Shown: positions 13,371 to 24,749, counted from the first letter of the stretch. The stretch: 64,000 bases of DNA from Toxorhynchites rutilus septentrionalis (GCF_029784135.1 NC_073746.1:260873598-260937597); one strand, 5' to 3'. Numbers and translations are program-made. The notes: generated by a model not told the origin, from the letters alone.

Positions 13371-13411
13371 AAAAAATTCCAGAACATTTATTTTCTTGGT
13401 GAGCTGACAAT
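13371..13411 (+). repeat. Repeat X, copy 1, middle segment
   Basis: 'ttccagaacatttattttct' then 'tggtgagctgacaat', as at 63523-63562. It is left between the 1.2-kb repeat and the hAT-like element. Confidence 0.75.
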
Positions 13412-13751
13412 CAGGGCTAGTTATTTTCGAAGCTAATAAATGTGATTGAATTTTATTCATACAACTCTCACTTCCACTACAGTCATTTTCGGTGGATTAA
13501 TTTCAGTGTATCGGGGTGAAGTGGAAACGAAATATTCTCTACGCATACAGTAACATTGATTCTTTTGTTTCGTTCCTTTCCTCTTTCGTTCTCTTACAAG
13601 TATAAAAGCAGAAGCTTTCACTGACGATTAAAACTGCTTGAGAGGGTTATATTTATTTTCATTTCGCATGTTAGAGGATGCTTGCTGCTTTCAAACGTAA
13701 GTTTTATTTTACCAAAATGGATCGTCGCGGACCGTGTTCAAAATTCTTCAA

Positions 13752-13978
13752 TCACTTGTAAATAACATGTTTCTCTGTTATTTGGAATACATGTTTGTTA
13801 CAGAAAATGTAATAAAATGAAAGACGGCACAGATCGGACTATTCCTTTCTCGAGTTTTTCACCCTCTCTAAGGGTGAAAAGAATAGTCCGATTTGAGCTG
13901 TCTTCATTTTATTATATTTCCTGTATCAAACGTGTATTCCATGTTACGAAGAAGCATGTTATTTGCAAGTACGCTGGA
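13752..13978. repeat. Large palindrome, about 110-bp arms
   Basis: The left arm 'cttgtaaataacatgtttct' to 'ttcaccct' is mirrored by 'aagggtgaaaagaatagtcc' to 'gcatgttatttgcaag', with a spacer of about 4 bases at 13870. The arms have several mismatches and one arm has an extra 'tttctcgag'. A single arm recurs at 1741. Confidence 0.85.
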
Positions 13979-14129
13979 TTTTTTTTATGCGTTTTTTTGC
14001 GTGATATTTTTTACGCTATTCGCTCAAAATTACGCGATTTTTTTACACGATTTGCTCGAAATTACGCGATTTTCGACAAGGTCTGCGCTTTCAGCGTGCC
14101 CACGCAGAATTGCGAGCGCATACACAACG

Positions 14130-14645
14130 CCGGAAGCACGCGCACGCACATACCATTGGGTGCACGAACACGCACACACACGCGCAAACATGCACAAACA
14201 TGTGCATAAAAACGCGAGCGCACACAAACATACAAATGGACGCACAGGTGCGCACAAACGCACACACACAAGCACATACACGCGCACAAACGTGCACACG
14301 CACGGAAAGAATCTAGCACGCACGTGCACACACGCACACAAACACGTGTACACGTACGCACACACACCCACACATGCCCATGCACAAAAAAACGCGCACA
14401 CCTGCACACAAGCAAGAAAAAAACACGCGCAAACGCACGTACACACGCGCACAGAAACACGCACAAATGCGCGCCAACACACCTACACATGCCCGCGCAT
14501 AAAAAAAGCGCACACCTGCATGCAAGCAAAAAAAAACACGCCCAAACGCACACGCACACACGCACACAAACACCCAAAAAACGCGCGAACATACACAAAC
14601 ACCCACACAAATACACGTGCACGCACACAAACAAGCACAAACACA
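14130..14645. repeat. CA/CG-rich simple sequence (ACACGCAC type), about 500 bp
   Basis: An irregular array of CACA, CGCA and AAACA words. It opens several frames (up to 290 codons on plus and 194 on minus, rich in His-Thr or Val-Cys) that are composition artefacts. Confidence 0.92.
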
Positions 14646-15117
14646 AACATCGGGCTGTCGAATACTCGGCTATCCGGACTCGAAGCTGACCGGTATCCAG
14701 TATCCGACCAAACCACTATCCGTTTCATCACTAATTTCACACTGACAACTAGCGCCGGTAAATAATTACTCCTGCAGGCATACTACACAACCCTCACTGC
14801 ACCGTTTTCATTAGTTTCAGTGAATAAGTTTCGAATGCAACAAGGAAACATTCCTTTCTATACAAACTGCCAGAATACATGGATGCTTCAAATTAATTTC
14901 CAAGTGACGATTTCTAACGTCGCTTTGGTTTGCAGAATGAAAGGAATCAACGTGAAATGAAAGGAATATGTACGAAAGAGACGAGATATTTTTCTTATTG
15001 TGCGTGAAAAGAGAATAGATATATTTTTAGCCTGCATGGTTCTGGTTCTGTTCTGAGAAGCGATAGACACATTATTGAGTGACGATGTGCTAATTGAAGT
15101 GAAATTGTCAGGCCCTG

Positions 15118-15540
15118 CTGACAATAGCCTAGCTTGATGATTCCCCGCATGATTTTGTAGCTCAGAACCTTAAGACAATGGCGTCAGTTTGATGCAATGA
15201 TTGCAATGCCAGAGACATCAGCGAGTGAGTAATTTGTTCGCGTCCACAGCTCAATCCGAAACGAAGACATGTGATGACGCAAAAGAAGGAAGAACAAGCG
15301 ATATTCATTGCATTGCATACAGAACGATACTGAAAGTTTGCCTTCCTTCCTTGCTTGAGACTTTGAACTTCTTCAGTTTATTTGTCTCTAACCTCCAGAA
15401 AGGCGCTTGGAAACATTACTTTATCCATCACATTACTCTACACCCCCATTGCCTTGAGAAAGGCATTCGATCCCTCGCCGTCCAGCTCGCCCAGCAATGA
15501 TGTTGTTCAGTCGATTTCCTCACGAAGAATGAAAGTTTGC
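15118..15540 (+). repeat. Repeat X, copy 1, last segment
   Basis: Matches 63555-63957 ('gatgcaatgattgcaatgcc', 'cattcgatccctcgccgtcc', 'cgaagaatgaaagtttgcc') with about 90% identity. After 15540 the two copies part. Frames of 99 and 131 codons here are not supported. Confidence 0.75.
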
Positions 15541-16619
15541 CTCAGCGAAATCCACTGTTTATACTTTAGGCAAATATTCCCCTTCATTCTTCTTCTTTTC
15601 CTTTGTTCACGGAGACTTTACATCTTACGATTTCCCCTTCGTTGCTCGTCGATAAGTTGCTCGTTATTGACAGCTCTGTTCGGGAAAGCACACAAATGGA
15701 CAGAACAAATGTATGAGGAAATGGGAATGCTTTTAATTTTCATTAATTTCAATAATATACAAACTAGGGGATTGTAATGTATAGTATATCAAACAAATCT
15801 TAGGGAATTTTCGATTTGTTTGGTATGTAAATCTCCAGAATCCGTTCTCGACAAAAATAGTTATTAACGTTAACTTTATTTCATAAAAACGTGACCTGTT
15901 TCCTGATTTGGCACCCTTAATGAAAGACGTAGTTCTACGTCAAAAACCAAACGCGGAGTAAACTAAAATGCGTCTATACCCAACGACTGCCCGATCGGGA
16001 CTCGGTTTCAGAAAGTCTGAAAAATCTGTATAAATACAGAGTAGATATGGTAACCCTGCCGATTGTACTGTCCGGTGAACTCCCCGTTACCCAACACCTA
16101 AAATCCACGTAAGAATCGTGATAAGGTGCGGCACCAATTTCCTTCATAAGCGCTAAGCTCCATCACAAGCACTAATTACCGTAATATGCTCTGAGGGAAC
16201 TTATACTCCCTCAGAAATGTGAGCTGAGGGAGAAATGTGGTATTGCACTGGTATTTTTTTACGCGGGGAGGCGGTTGAATAACTCTCAAGCAAATTGAAA
16301 TAAACCACGAGTTTTGGTAGAAGTACTAGGAGTTTTATAGCAAAAGGTAATTTTAAAGAGTCTTTTTGAAGATCAATCAATGAACGTAACGTAAATGTTT
16401 GAAGGTACAGGGCAGACTCGTGAACATTCAACCAAAATTTTTAAACATCTCGATTTTCACCCCACTGTACATATAAATACCGCTTAAATTTCACCTTAAC
16501 GTTGATAGGTAAATTTTTTTCGTGAAATATTTGAAATATATATAAAAAAAAATGTTTTCAAACTGTATATAATCAAGTCCAAAATTTTATATAAACGAAT
16601 CAAATGTAATCGTCTCCGA
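15541..16619. other. Unassigned sequence
   Basis: No gene. 16010-16060 carries 'gtctgaaaaatctgtataaa' and 'atatggtaaccctg', the mirror of repeat ends near 7770 and 9600. Confidence 0.5.
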
Positions 16620-16676
16620 CTTTTATTGATAACAAAAAATAAATTTTGGGCGAGACAAAGTTTGCCGGGTCAGCTA
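16620..16676 (+). mobile_element. Helitron-type 3' terminus
   Basis: 'gggcgagacaaagtttgccg' followed by GGTCAGCTAGCT. The CTAG end after a GC-richer stem fits a Helitron 3' end, and I recall this text from mosquito repeats. No partner 5' end is seen just upstream, so it is likely a truncated copy. Confidence 0.45.
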
Positions 16677-17280
16677 GCTTACTATAAAGAAGACAATGAA
16701 TTAGATCATTTTTAACTATCTCGAGAATGGCTGCATTTAGAAGGAAATTGATAATGAGCTTTTTTGTAAATCATATCAGGATTTATTGTTTGTGGCTAAA
16801 ATTTATTGGTAACATACGAAAATTCAAAGTTTCGAAAATTCATAAAAATCGATGTTCCACAAATTCTGTCAAAAATAGTTTTACCTTCTTGGACTATTTT
16901 TTTAAATTTACAGAGCACTTTTTATATTTTGAGAATAATTATACCTATAGGACATTGGAAAATATATCTACTCAACATTTAAAAAAAACCTACTGAATAT
17001 TTCTGCACACCATAAACCGCATTCATTGCATACATTTTCGTCCGATATTCGTCCGTGAGTGTGCATTTCACATTAATTAACTTTGCGATGGGGCGATCGA
17101 AGTGCATCTGATATATGTATTCTTTTTGCGCACTTCTCAGTCATCATGGTGGAGTGTAAAACCATTCAATCAGAACGAACCATTTATTTATTAACCATTT
17201 AGGCAAGGAGGTGAGCTACAGTGAACATATGACGCTTCCGATAGCTGCAGTTGCGTTGTGGAATTGCAAAATCACTGAAC
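16677..17280. other. Unassigned sequence
   Basis: AT-rich, with frames below 90 codons. Nothing recognised. Confidence 0.5.
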
Positions 17281-18508
17281 TTTTCTCCAGCACGCACGCA
17301 TTCGGCAGCATTTTGCGTGTTTTTCATTTATTTCATCGTATCATTACAATTGTTCGCTGGGCATGCGGTCGGAATGAAACTGGAATGTTAATAAACGGGT
17401 TGAACACTTCATGCTTCCGTTTTGGATTGCACGGGATTGTGTAATTAAGCGAGAGAAAAGAAAAATTCAATAACGTCGGTTTTCCAATCAATAACTTAAT
17501 TTAATGATTAATGCAAGCTGTAATAACCAATTAACATTTTGCAAATTAATTTAATTTCTATGATTGACAAGATGACACCATAATGGAAACCGTTATAATC
17601 GATTCACATTCCAAACCAGTAACGCGGAGGTAAAGTCGAAATTTGGTTCGAACATGTTTATTCTCCAGCAACACGATCTGCATTCATTGCCCCAACTTAT
17701 TTGGTCAATTTTACACTAACTACAAGCTAATAAAAATAGCCTTAATTACAACCGCGCACAGAAATAATGCAACTGCCACGAGGAAACATAAGGCGTGTAG
17801 TGGCCAATTTCATAATGCACAAAGTATTGCGCTTCAGGTCGCTTGTAGCCAGATTACACACCAACGTTGTGAAGGCAGAGGGCACGGTATAGAAGTTCCA
17901 TTACGGCGGGATTCCACTGGGGCAACTTTTGGCCGACATTTAGTCTGCGCGATAAACTAACCATCCTTCATGATTGGCGTGTCGAATAGTGTCGACTTCT
18001 ACTCGACAGTCGTTGCGCCTTGCCGATCAGTGTTGCCTCTGTGGAACCCCAACTTTAGGGGCAGACAAATGGTCGAACAGAAAAAATCACTTGCTTGGTC
18101 CAAGAAAAGCAACCACAAATGAGCGGTGATATTTCCACTACCGCCTCCAATATTTGTTGGCAACAGCATCAATACACGCACATACGAACTAACATTATTT
18201 GGGTTTAGCACTAGCAAATCGCAACCGAAGTGTGGATTATGTCGCAGCTTCTGCAGCTTCTTAAAATTGATGCTGCGGTAGCGACGATAATTCGCAATTG
18301 ATTAGTTCTGAAATTTGATTAGCAACGAAGCAAACTCATGCTACGGAACATAATATAAAATGCTCGAAGTTCACTCGGTCAATGTTATAATCCTTGAGAT
18401 GGTTGCATCGTCTTGTGAACATAGAAATCATAAATTCTAATGGCAGGCCCAAATACGCACGATGATTTGAGGTAACGTAATATTATATTAAATTTTCGGA
18501 TTCAGCAA
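17281..18508. repeat. 1.2-kb repeat Y, copy 2
   Basis: Direct copy of 12141-13370, offset 5140 bp, about 98-99% identical. Flanks on both sides differ from copy 1, so this is not a simple tandem duplication of the locus. The 72-codon minus-strand frame (17999-18217) is unchanged in protein, and the 105-codon plus frame (17643-17960) has a few substitutions. Confidence 0.8.
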
Positions 18509-20532
18509 CACAAATTTAATTCAACTAGACATTGAATATACAAACATATCGTATAATTCTCAAATAATGACTAGTTTATTGATCCCAATAACCCGGCGGT
18601 TTACATGACGTGAGTATATTGGGGAATGTACTCACAAGCCTAGTGCGCAATACCCTCGCCTTGCGGAATTCAATAAAACAGTAGTTTGCATTCAGTTCTA
18701 ATGAAATAGGTAAAAATCAACTCAACTGGTATTAGATACTGTGAACATTGAGCAAATTGATTTCTCAATAAAAAAAAATGGAGAGCGAAAAAAACTATTT
18801 ACAGACTTAATCAGCCCAGTACCAAATATCCTCTTTATTTCACATTTCGATTATTTATTGTGATTCGATGCTATAGTTGACACTTGTGAATTTTCAATTT
18901 TTATATTTCAAAATAGTATTGGCTACGTATAAATAGAATGAAAAAAAAAACAATTCCGGAGATGAGAAATACAGATCAACACGAAAACGGCCTCTAGAAA
19001 AAGAAATCATCACAATGGACTCTTATCGAAACATATAGCGAACTTACTTAAACTATCTCTAGGAGGCAAACTTATAGTGGGCCCCACTTCAAAGACTTTC
19101 ACCAATATTTCATAGGAAATTTTTTGGAGTGCACTGAAGAGCTCAGTATTAAATCGCACTCAATCCTTTCATTCGCATGTTGGCAATAAAATTGAGCGAA
19201 CCAGCAGTTGGTAATTAAGTTCCGCTTTTATACTATGCCTGCTTGCGATATGGTGTTTTTCCGAATTAATTTTCGTGTGCACGTGTTTTTGATGCACGTT
19301 TCGCCCCAGCCCCAGTCAAATGCAGCTCGACCGTAAATTCGTATCTTTCACGTCCGCTTGTCCAAAGCGTATAACGCTGATGACTCTACGCATTGTGAGT
19401 TCTCTTTATGAGCGCTCAGGTTGCGAAAGCTTGCTTATAAAAAGGTTATTCAATTTCAACGTTTATTATATTTCACCTAACGAATAAATCCACGTAACAC
19501 CCATCTGCCACTGTCAGGTAAAATAACCGCAACACATGAGCGAATTTGCTATTGGTGCAATTTTTTAAGAGAGAAGGATAATTTCGAGCAATATGACTCC
19601 TCTAATTAATCATAATCAACTTGTGCATTTCGTACGCTATATATCTCTTCTCTCTATCATATCTGCTGGCCGTTGCTTTATCATCATCACTATGTAGACA
19701 TTGACTCCATCAGATGCGCGAAAGCCTAATGACCGACATTGATCGCGAAACTCTTGGTGCCAGGAAATGAATTGCGAAAATTAAACACTAATAACGAGCA
19801 ACTCGAAGGGGGGAATTTACCGGAAAAAACGAGAAACTGCGTCAGCTGTTGTTTCCATATTCATACATACCCTGTTTTTCATATTTTTCTTTCTGCAATT
19901 TCTACAGCTCGTTTCATTTATTCGTCCTTCATGCTTCAGAAACCATACGTTGTTATTACTTCTTGAGAGTTATTTTTTCTCGTGTTGAATAAACCATATC
20001 TCGTGGGTTGCGGAGGGTACAGCTAAATTAATTAGAAACAAATTGTAGCCAAATATTGACGCTTTATATTAGATGTTAAGACAAATATTGTGCCCCGAAT
20101 CTGGAAGCAATTGATGTCAAATTGCTAACGTTTTCAACAATAAAAATTAGTCACGGTGTTTTATAATAAGTTTTATAATGCTTGGTGATTTAATTTAAAA
20201 TACTCTCTATCAATTTAAAACCAACCTTTCAAAAGATCTTTCTGATGTCGAATATCTTCAAATTGCATAAAACTTCAAGATCTACTGTCATCTCGAATTT
20301 TGTTTTATTGTCAAAAATTGACTCTCTGGGATTGAATTGTTTTATCGGAATACAAGCCAAAACGTACGGATTAGGGTTCCAATGAAAATGGTCATCTCGA
20401 TTTCTCATACGGGACTTCCTGTGAAATATTGATTTGCACGATGAAATACTCTATGCAAAATATTAGCTCAATCGGATTCCATTTACTAGTGTCGCAAACG
20501 ACAAAAATCAAACAACAAAGTATTTCTATCAC
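18509..20532. other. Unassigned sequence
   Basis: AT-rich with short frames only. No repeat or gene recognised. Confidence 0.5.
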
Positions 20533-20686
20533 CGCTCCTAGAATATGTGAACAGTCTTCCAAACTGATGATTTGTCGAAGAAAGCAGGTAGAATAAATTA
20601 AATTTCGCGAGAATTTCCTTGAATACTTTGCGCACAAAACTCCGGCCAAATGGCTACCGAGAGAACGATCTCTGTTCTTATATATA

Positions 20687-21316
20687 GGGTTGGGGAAAAA
20701 GAAATGTCGTATTTCTGATCGAAATTTGGCGCTTTATTTAACATACTTTAAATTATCCAATTTAAGTCAAATATGCGCCGTTTTGTTCGCAAACTTGTTG
20801 TCATTTAGAAGGCAACTTCATAATCCCCCCCTTATAACCTCCCCCTTCTTATTTGCAAAAAAAATCAGACAGCCAGTTTTCGCAAGCCTCTTTTGAGGCC
20901 CACTTAGTATCACCAAAAGCGTTTTGCATGGACCGGAAGAGATGATAATCACTTGGAGCCAGGTCCGGACTATACGGTGGGTGCAATAGGACATCCCATT
21001 CGAGCTCCCGTAGCTTCTGGCGGGTCATCAAAGATGTGTGAGGCCGAATTTTTTCGGCCGCCTTCGTTGCGGTTTTACCTCGCAGATAGTAAAATTGTAT
21101 AATATGGCGAATTTTCTGCTTGGTGGACTCCATCTTTGGCGCGCTATCACCTGAGACTGAAACGGACAACCACAACACTGTCAAAACGACACTTGTAGCA
21201 CAGATTGTCGTCTTTAAATAGCCGCATAGTATGATCCGATGTGAGAAGTACAACACAAGATATGTTTAAGTGTTGTCATATATTGACAATGTACGACATT
21301 TCTTTTTCCCCAACCC
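20687..21316 (-). mobile_element. Internally deleted mariner with perfect 25-bp inverted repeats
   Basis: 630 bp. The left end starts GGGTTGGGGAAAAAGAAATG, and the right end is its exact reverse-complement over 25 bp. It is inserted in TA-rich sequence (TATATA). It encodes only a shrunken transposase frame (21133-20849). Perfect ends suggest recent mobility with transposase supplied in trans. Confidence 0.88.
20849..21133 (-). pseudogene. Mariner transposase deletion derivative, 94 codons
   Basis: It opens MESTKQKIRHIIQFYYLRGK, the N-terminal helix-turn-helix of mariner transposases, then jumps at about residue 30 (AAEKI|RPHTS) to the C-terminal catalytic segment LLHPPYSPDLAPSDYHLF, which holds the third catalytic Asp of the DD34D triad. 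Full mariner transposases have about 345 residues, so about 250, including the first two catalytic Asp, are gone. The join is in frame. It ends at TAA 20849. Confidence 0.88.
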
Positions 21317-21624
21317 AATATATATTTTATTTATATAATTTGATTAAGTCATAAAACTCTTTAAACATAAGGTAACTATCGATACGGCATCTATAGTCGA
21401 TATTTATACAAGTAAATGATCACTCCCACTGACCACTTTACCCTTACTACCCCTACGAAAACGAGCTTTGAATTTTGACGTAGGCGACAGCTAGTTCATG
21501 AGCGACTCTGTCAAATGTCTTTGGAAAGTCGGAGAAAAGTTCACCTGGCGACGTCTCTCCACCTTATCTGACAAGACGCCCATGCTGGTTATCAGGTTTT
21601 TTTTAATCGTTTATTTTTACAGAC

Positions 21625-22031
21625 TCAGTTACATAAGTTAAAAGGAGTCAAACTCCTAACTGTATTGTTACACTCTGAGCACAACGGTGAACTTGCGTGC
21701 CCAAATCTGTGGAAATATAGTCTGAAGAAGCCATGGCCGGATAGGAATTGCGTGAGGTGGAAATTTACCCCACCATGTTTTCTGTGTACCCAGGTGGTGA
21801 TGTTTGGTATCAACCTGTGGGTCAGTTATTCCACTCCTGTTGCCACTTTCTCATGAAGCCAGGTCTTGCTGTTACTCGCATTTCCCTGTTACTATGTACA
21901 TTTGCTGTACACACAGGTCATCTTCAGCCAGAGTGATATCGATCGAAATCATTCCGGCTATGATACATTCCGTCTCCGCAGATATTGATCTGTAGACGCT
22001 CGCTAACCTCTAACGCTCTAACCGCCATTAA
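21625..22031 (-). pseudogene. R1-clade ORF2 C-terminal remnant
   Basis: Reads ISAETECIIAGMI near 21990, then, after stops and frame changes, VNFHLTQFLSGHGFFRLYF and HRFGHASSPLCSEC near 21680-21760. This is the cysteine/histidine C-terminal domain of R1-type ORF2. It is not functional. Confidence 0.65.
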
Positions 22032-22218
22032 CCCTTTCGTTACGAGCGTCGTCTATAGACGACATCCGCGCGACGAGCTGTGTGTACGAGCGTCGTCTTT
22101 AGACGACATGAAATTCATACTGCTCTTCGATCACACCAGCGCGATGTGCATACTTTTCGGCGCAGTGCTCCATACAGGGGTAGCACTTCGGCGGAGCACA
22201 CTGCCGTAATGAGAGGGG
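22032..22218. mobile_element. TTAA-flanked MITE (piggyBac-like), copy 1
   Basis: 187 bp between TTAA copies at 22028-22031 and 22219-22222. The ends are CCCTTTCGTTACG and (other strand) CCCCTCTCATTACG. Near one end is a perfect 16-bp palindrome GTCGTCTATAGACGAC, followed by a partly mutated repeat of it. Copy 2 lies at 26096-26236, inverted. Confidence 0.8.
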
Positions 22219-22229
22219 TTAATCGGTAT

Positions 22230-22440
22230 GTTCTATTCAGCAGTTTGCGGTTTTGTTGCAATTCAAGCGCTGCTTCTCAAACCGGCCCACCATATTGGAG
22301 TATCGACGTGGCTACGCTTGCTAGAAGGCGCCTCTTACAACTTATGAAGGCGCCTCTTACAACTTTATGCGCCTCTTACAACTTACCTAACGTGGCTCTT
22401 GAAATAAAGTCGGTAGTCGATAATCACAGCTAGGTATTTC
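22230..22440 (-). pseudogene. R1-clade RT post-palm remnant
   Basis: Reads LVIIDYRLYFKSHVR, then RRLLASVATSILQYGGPV, then ALELQQNRKLLNRTYR on the minus strand, typical of the region after the RT palm. A 17-bp motif 'aagttgtaagaggcgcctt' is present three times (22328-22384), a local tandem duplication in dead coding sequence. Confidence 0.6.
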
Positions 22441-22464
22441 AGCTCACGTTCGGAGACCATAGTG

Positions 22465-22742
22465 TGCGCCCATGGCCGAGTGGATAGCGTCCCACATTAT
22501 CATGCCGGGGGTTCGGGTTCGATTGCCGTTCTCGCCGGGAGATTTTTCGTCAAAGAAATTTCTTCCGACTTGCACTGTGGTCACGCGTATTCTAAAACTT
22601 GCCACTCCAGAATACATCCAAGGCGTGTTATTCGGCATAGAAATCTCAACTAAGTAGTACTAATAAAAATGACGCAAGTAATACTTACGTTGAGAAAGCA
22701 AAAGTTCCACTGAGAACGTTAATGTCATCTAAGAAGAAGAAG
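22465..22742 (+). mobile_element. tRNA-derived SINE
   Basis: A-box-like TGGCCGAGTGGA at 22473-22484 and B-box-like GGTTCGATTGC at 22516-22526 give a tRNA-like head. A unique body follows, and the element ends in a GAAGAAGAAG tail near 22742. It is not a tRNA gene, because the two halves do not fold with CCA-end pairing and the body continues. It sits in the R1-clade remnant. Confidence 0.7.
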
Positions 22743-22744
22743 TG

Positions 22745-23234
22745 TGCACCCCAACATTGATCTTCATCTTCACCAGTATCTTCTGTAGACACTCTCTCGA
22801 CGTGCTCTTCGTCATCACTATATGGTGTTGCTGACCAACTCATCGGATCATGCTGCGGGAAGAACCCTTCAACAATATACTCTAACCTCACCGGATAGCT
22901 TTCACGAGGCAGCGATGGACCTTTAATGTTTGCCATCACCAGCCAATATTCATTGATCCAGGGGAGTGCATCGGCATCGCGGCATAGCTCTTAAAAACAA
23001 TTCATTTTGCTATGTTTTATTCCATGCTTAAGCGCGTTTTTTGCTGCTTTGAATACTTCCCTACGCTTTGCTCTATCGTTAGTATTTCTGGCCCTTTACA
23101 TTCTCCTCCTGGCAGTTACATACGAAGATTTCGTTTATTTCCATCGTCATTAGTGCAGTCATTCTAGCTTTATCGGTCAACCAGTTTCCGTTATCTGGAG
23201 GTACATGATACGGCTCTGCTCTGCGATTTGCCAT
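22745..23234 (-). pseudogene. R1-clade ORF2, region before the RT core
   Basis: The first piece starts MANRRAEPYHVPPDNGNWLT at 23234 and breaks at a stop near 23078. The second, 22990-22745, reads ELCRDADALPWINEYWLV, ANIKGPSLPRESYP, LEYIVEGFFPQHDP and an acidic stretch, as in R1-type ORF2 just before RT motif 0. A small deletion or frameshift separates them, and the SINE abuts the end. Confidence 0.65.
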
Positions 23235-23430
23235 AGCAATTGTTGTGCCGTGTCGCAGTGGTTAAGGTTTATCTGCGTTAGCTCCAATTAGTTATTGAAG
23301 CCAACGCCCTTTTCAAGACCGGATATCCCGATCCCCCTGTAGCATGATCGGTTTCTTCATTTGTCGTGCAGAGCATACATCATGGAAGGTTAGTACAAAC
23401 TTTTGCCAAGTGCCCATTGTCACGCAATAG

Positions 23431-23945
23431 CTAACGCAAAAAATTTCAATAACTTCTACAAAAAGGAACCGATTTTTATTCCTGAAACACGAAAATAAAG
23501 CTTATTTCATGACATTTTCGATGTGACCACCCCATTTTTCGATAACGCGTTTTAAACGGTGAACCAAATTCTTCATGCACAACTCTAACATTACGACTGC
23601 GATGATGTTGAAAATCCAAGTTATTTCTTCTTTAAGTTCCTCCAAATTTTGTAGCTTATTAACATAGCAACGGTCCTTCACGTACCCCCAGAGGAAGTAA
23701 TCGACGACGAGAAATGTTGAAGTTCTTATTAGAGGACAAAGTTTCATTAAGGCTTCGCTTGCTCGAGTAATACGATTTCACTAAAAATACACGTTGTTGT
23801 AAATTATATATTTTGACACTAAAAAGCCGAATATTATCGTCCCGAAGTGGGGAATGCAGTTTTACCATCGACGAAGCGAAAAACATTTTTATAAGGAGCT
23901 ATTCGATTTTTTTTCTTGCGTGAGCGTCTAATCTGAAAGACCCTG
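23431..23945 (-). mobile_element. Tc1/mariner-like deletion derivative, left end lost
   Basis: It ends GCGTGAGCGTCTAATCTGAA then AGACCCTG followed by TA, the terminal repeat of the element at 50634-51172. The minus frame 23747-23502 reads DYFLWGYVKDRCYVN, LEELKEEI and HRLKRVIEKWGGHIENV, the C-terminal third of a Tc1/mariner-type transposase with the catalytic Asp before YFLWG. The matching left terminal repeat is absent. It sits in the gag of the R1-clade remnant. Confidence 0.75.
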
Positions 23946-23948
23946 TAC

Positions 23949-24749
23949 AAAAGTCCGATCTATCAGGTCCTTTGCAGTACTTAGGATGGTGGCCAAAATC
24001 CATGCATTTGAAACATCTCATTACTTGCTGAGTAGTTCTCAGGGAACACACTGTCCATCCGACTCTAATTTTGCCAATCTCCAGCGACTTAATTGCTGCG
24101 GTTCTTGGTAGTCTTATTGTTGCTGTTAGAGTATTTTCATATGGTTTCAACAGCCGAATTGTTAGGGAGACTTCTTTCAGCTCGAACTGCTCATTTAGGT
24201 CTGCATTCGACCACTATTTCTTGGGACAGAGCTCTAATTTTCGCTGTTTCTCCCAACGATTCCTCAACAAGCTCCTCAAAGGCCGAGCTTTTAATCGTTG
24301 GGTCCTTTTTAAGTTCGAGAAGCTTTTCTCCTTTTTGGGTGCGTCTTACTCTGGTCACGTTTTCTCCGAGATTTTTCCTAGGCTATGGTTTATCATTCTT
24401 CTTCTCTTCTTATTTCTTTCTTTCGACTTTTCGCCACTCATTCATCTCTTCTTTGCTACCATCTTTCTGTTCTTTCGCTGTTCTTTTCTCATCAGGATTT
24501 AATCTTTTCCTTTTCACGGTTAGCAGGATAGGATACCCCATTGGTGCCGGAACCCCTTCTTTCGGCTCACTCGGCACAGCCTCTTCTAGTGCTCTTGCTC
24601 TCCAGGATTACTGTTCGCGTTCTGCTGCTGGTTCTTGGTGTTGGTGGTTGGTTCAGCAACGGTGATCTCATTATCTGTCCCCTTCTCGTAAAGATGCCTA
24701 CTTCTTCATTTTCGCTCTCGATTTCTATTAAATTTGTTTGATAACTCAT
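23949..24749 (-). pseudogene. R1-clade ORF1 (gag) remnant
   Basis: At its 3' part it reads SLEIGKIRVGWTVCSLRTTQ and then MRCFKCMDFGHHPKYC, a CCHC zinc knuckle as in R1-type ORF1. Upstream, 24749-24150 is open in pieces with frameshifts, starting MSYQTNLIEIESENEE. The plus-strand frames of 143 and 190 codons over the same bases are shadows. Confidence 0.65.

Larger units (their letters stand above)
13412..15117. mobile_element. hAT-like non-autonomous element with 8-bp target duplication
   Basis: 1706 bp beginning CAGGGC and ending GCCCTG, flanked by CTGACAAT (13404-13411 and 15118-15125). The uninterrupted site is visible in repeat X copy 2 near 63557 ('gctgacgatagcc'). An 8-bp duplication with short CAGGG ends fits the hAT superfamily. 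It has no transposase. It carries a large palindrome (13752-13978) and a CA-rich simple-sequence block (14130-14645). Confidence 0.75.
20533..21457. mobile_element. MITE related to 48196-48870, split by a mariner
   Basis: 20533-20686 ('ctcctagaatatgtgaacag') and 21330-21457 ('aaacataaggtaactatcga', 'tgaccactttacccttacta') match 48571-48720 and 48775-48870. The left end is missing or unrecognisable. The mariner-like element at 20687 is inserted in the middle. Confidence 0.65.

Noticed and set aside
13893..14765. 290-codon plus-strand ORF and overlapping 194-, 150- and 105-codon minus-strand ORFs
   Set aside because: All are created by the CA/CG-rich simple-sequence block. Products are His-Thr or Val-Cys repeats open on both strands at once.
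22465..22742. Functional tRNA gene
   Set aside because: Pol III boxes are present but there is no cloverleaf with a proper acceptor stem, and the sequence continues into a SINE body and tail.
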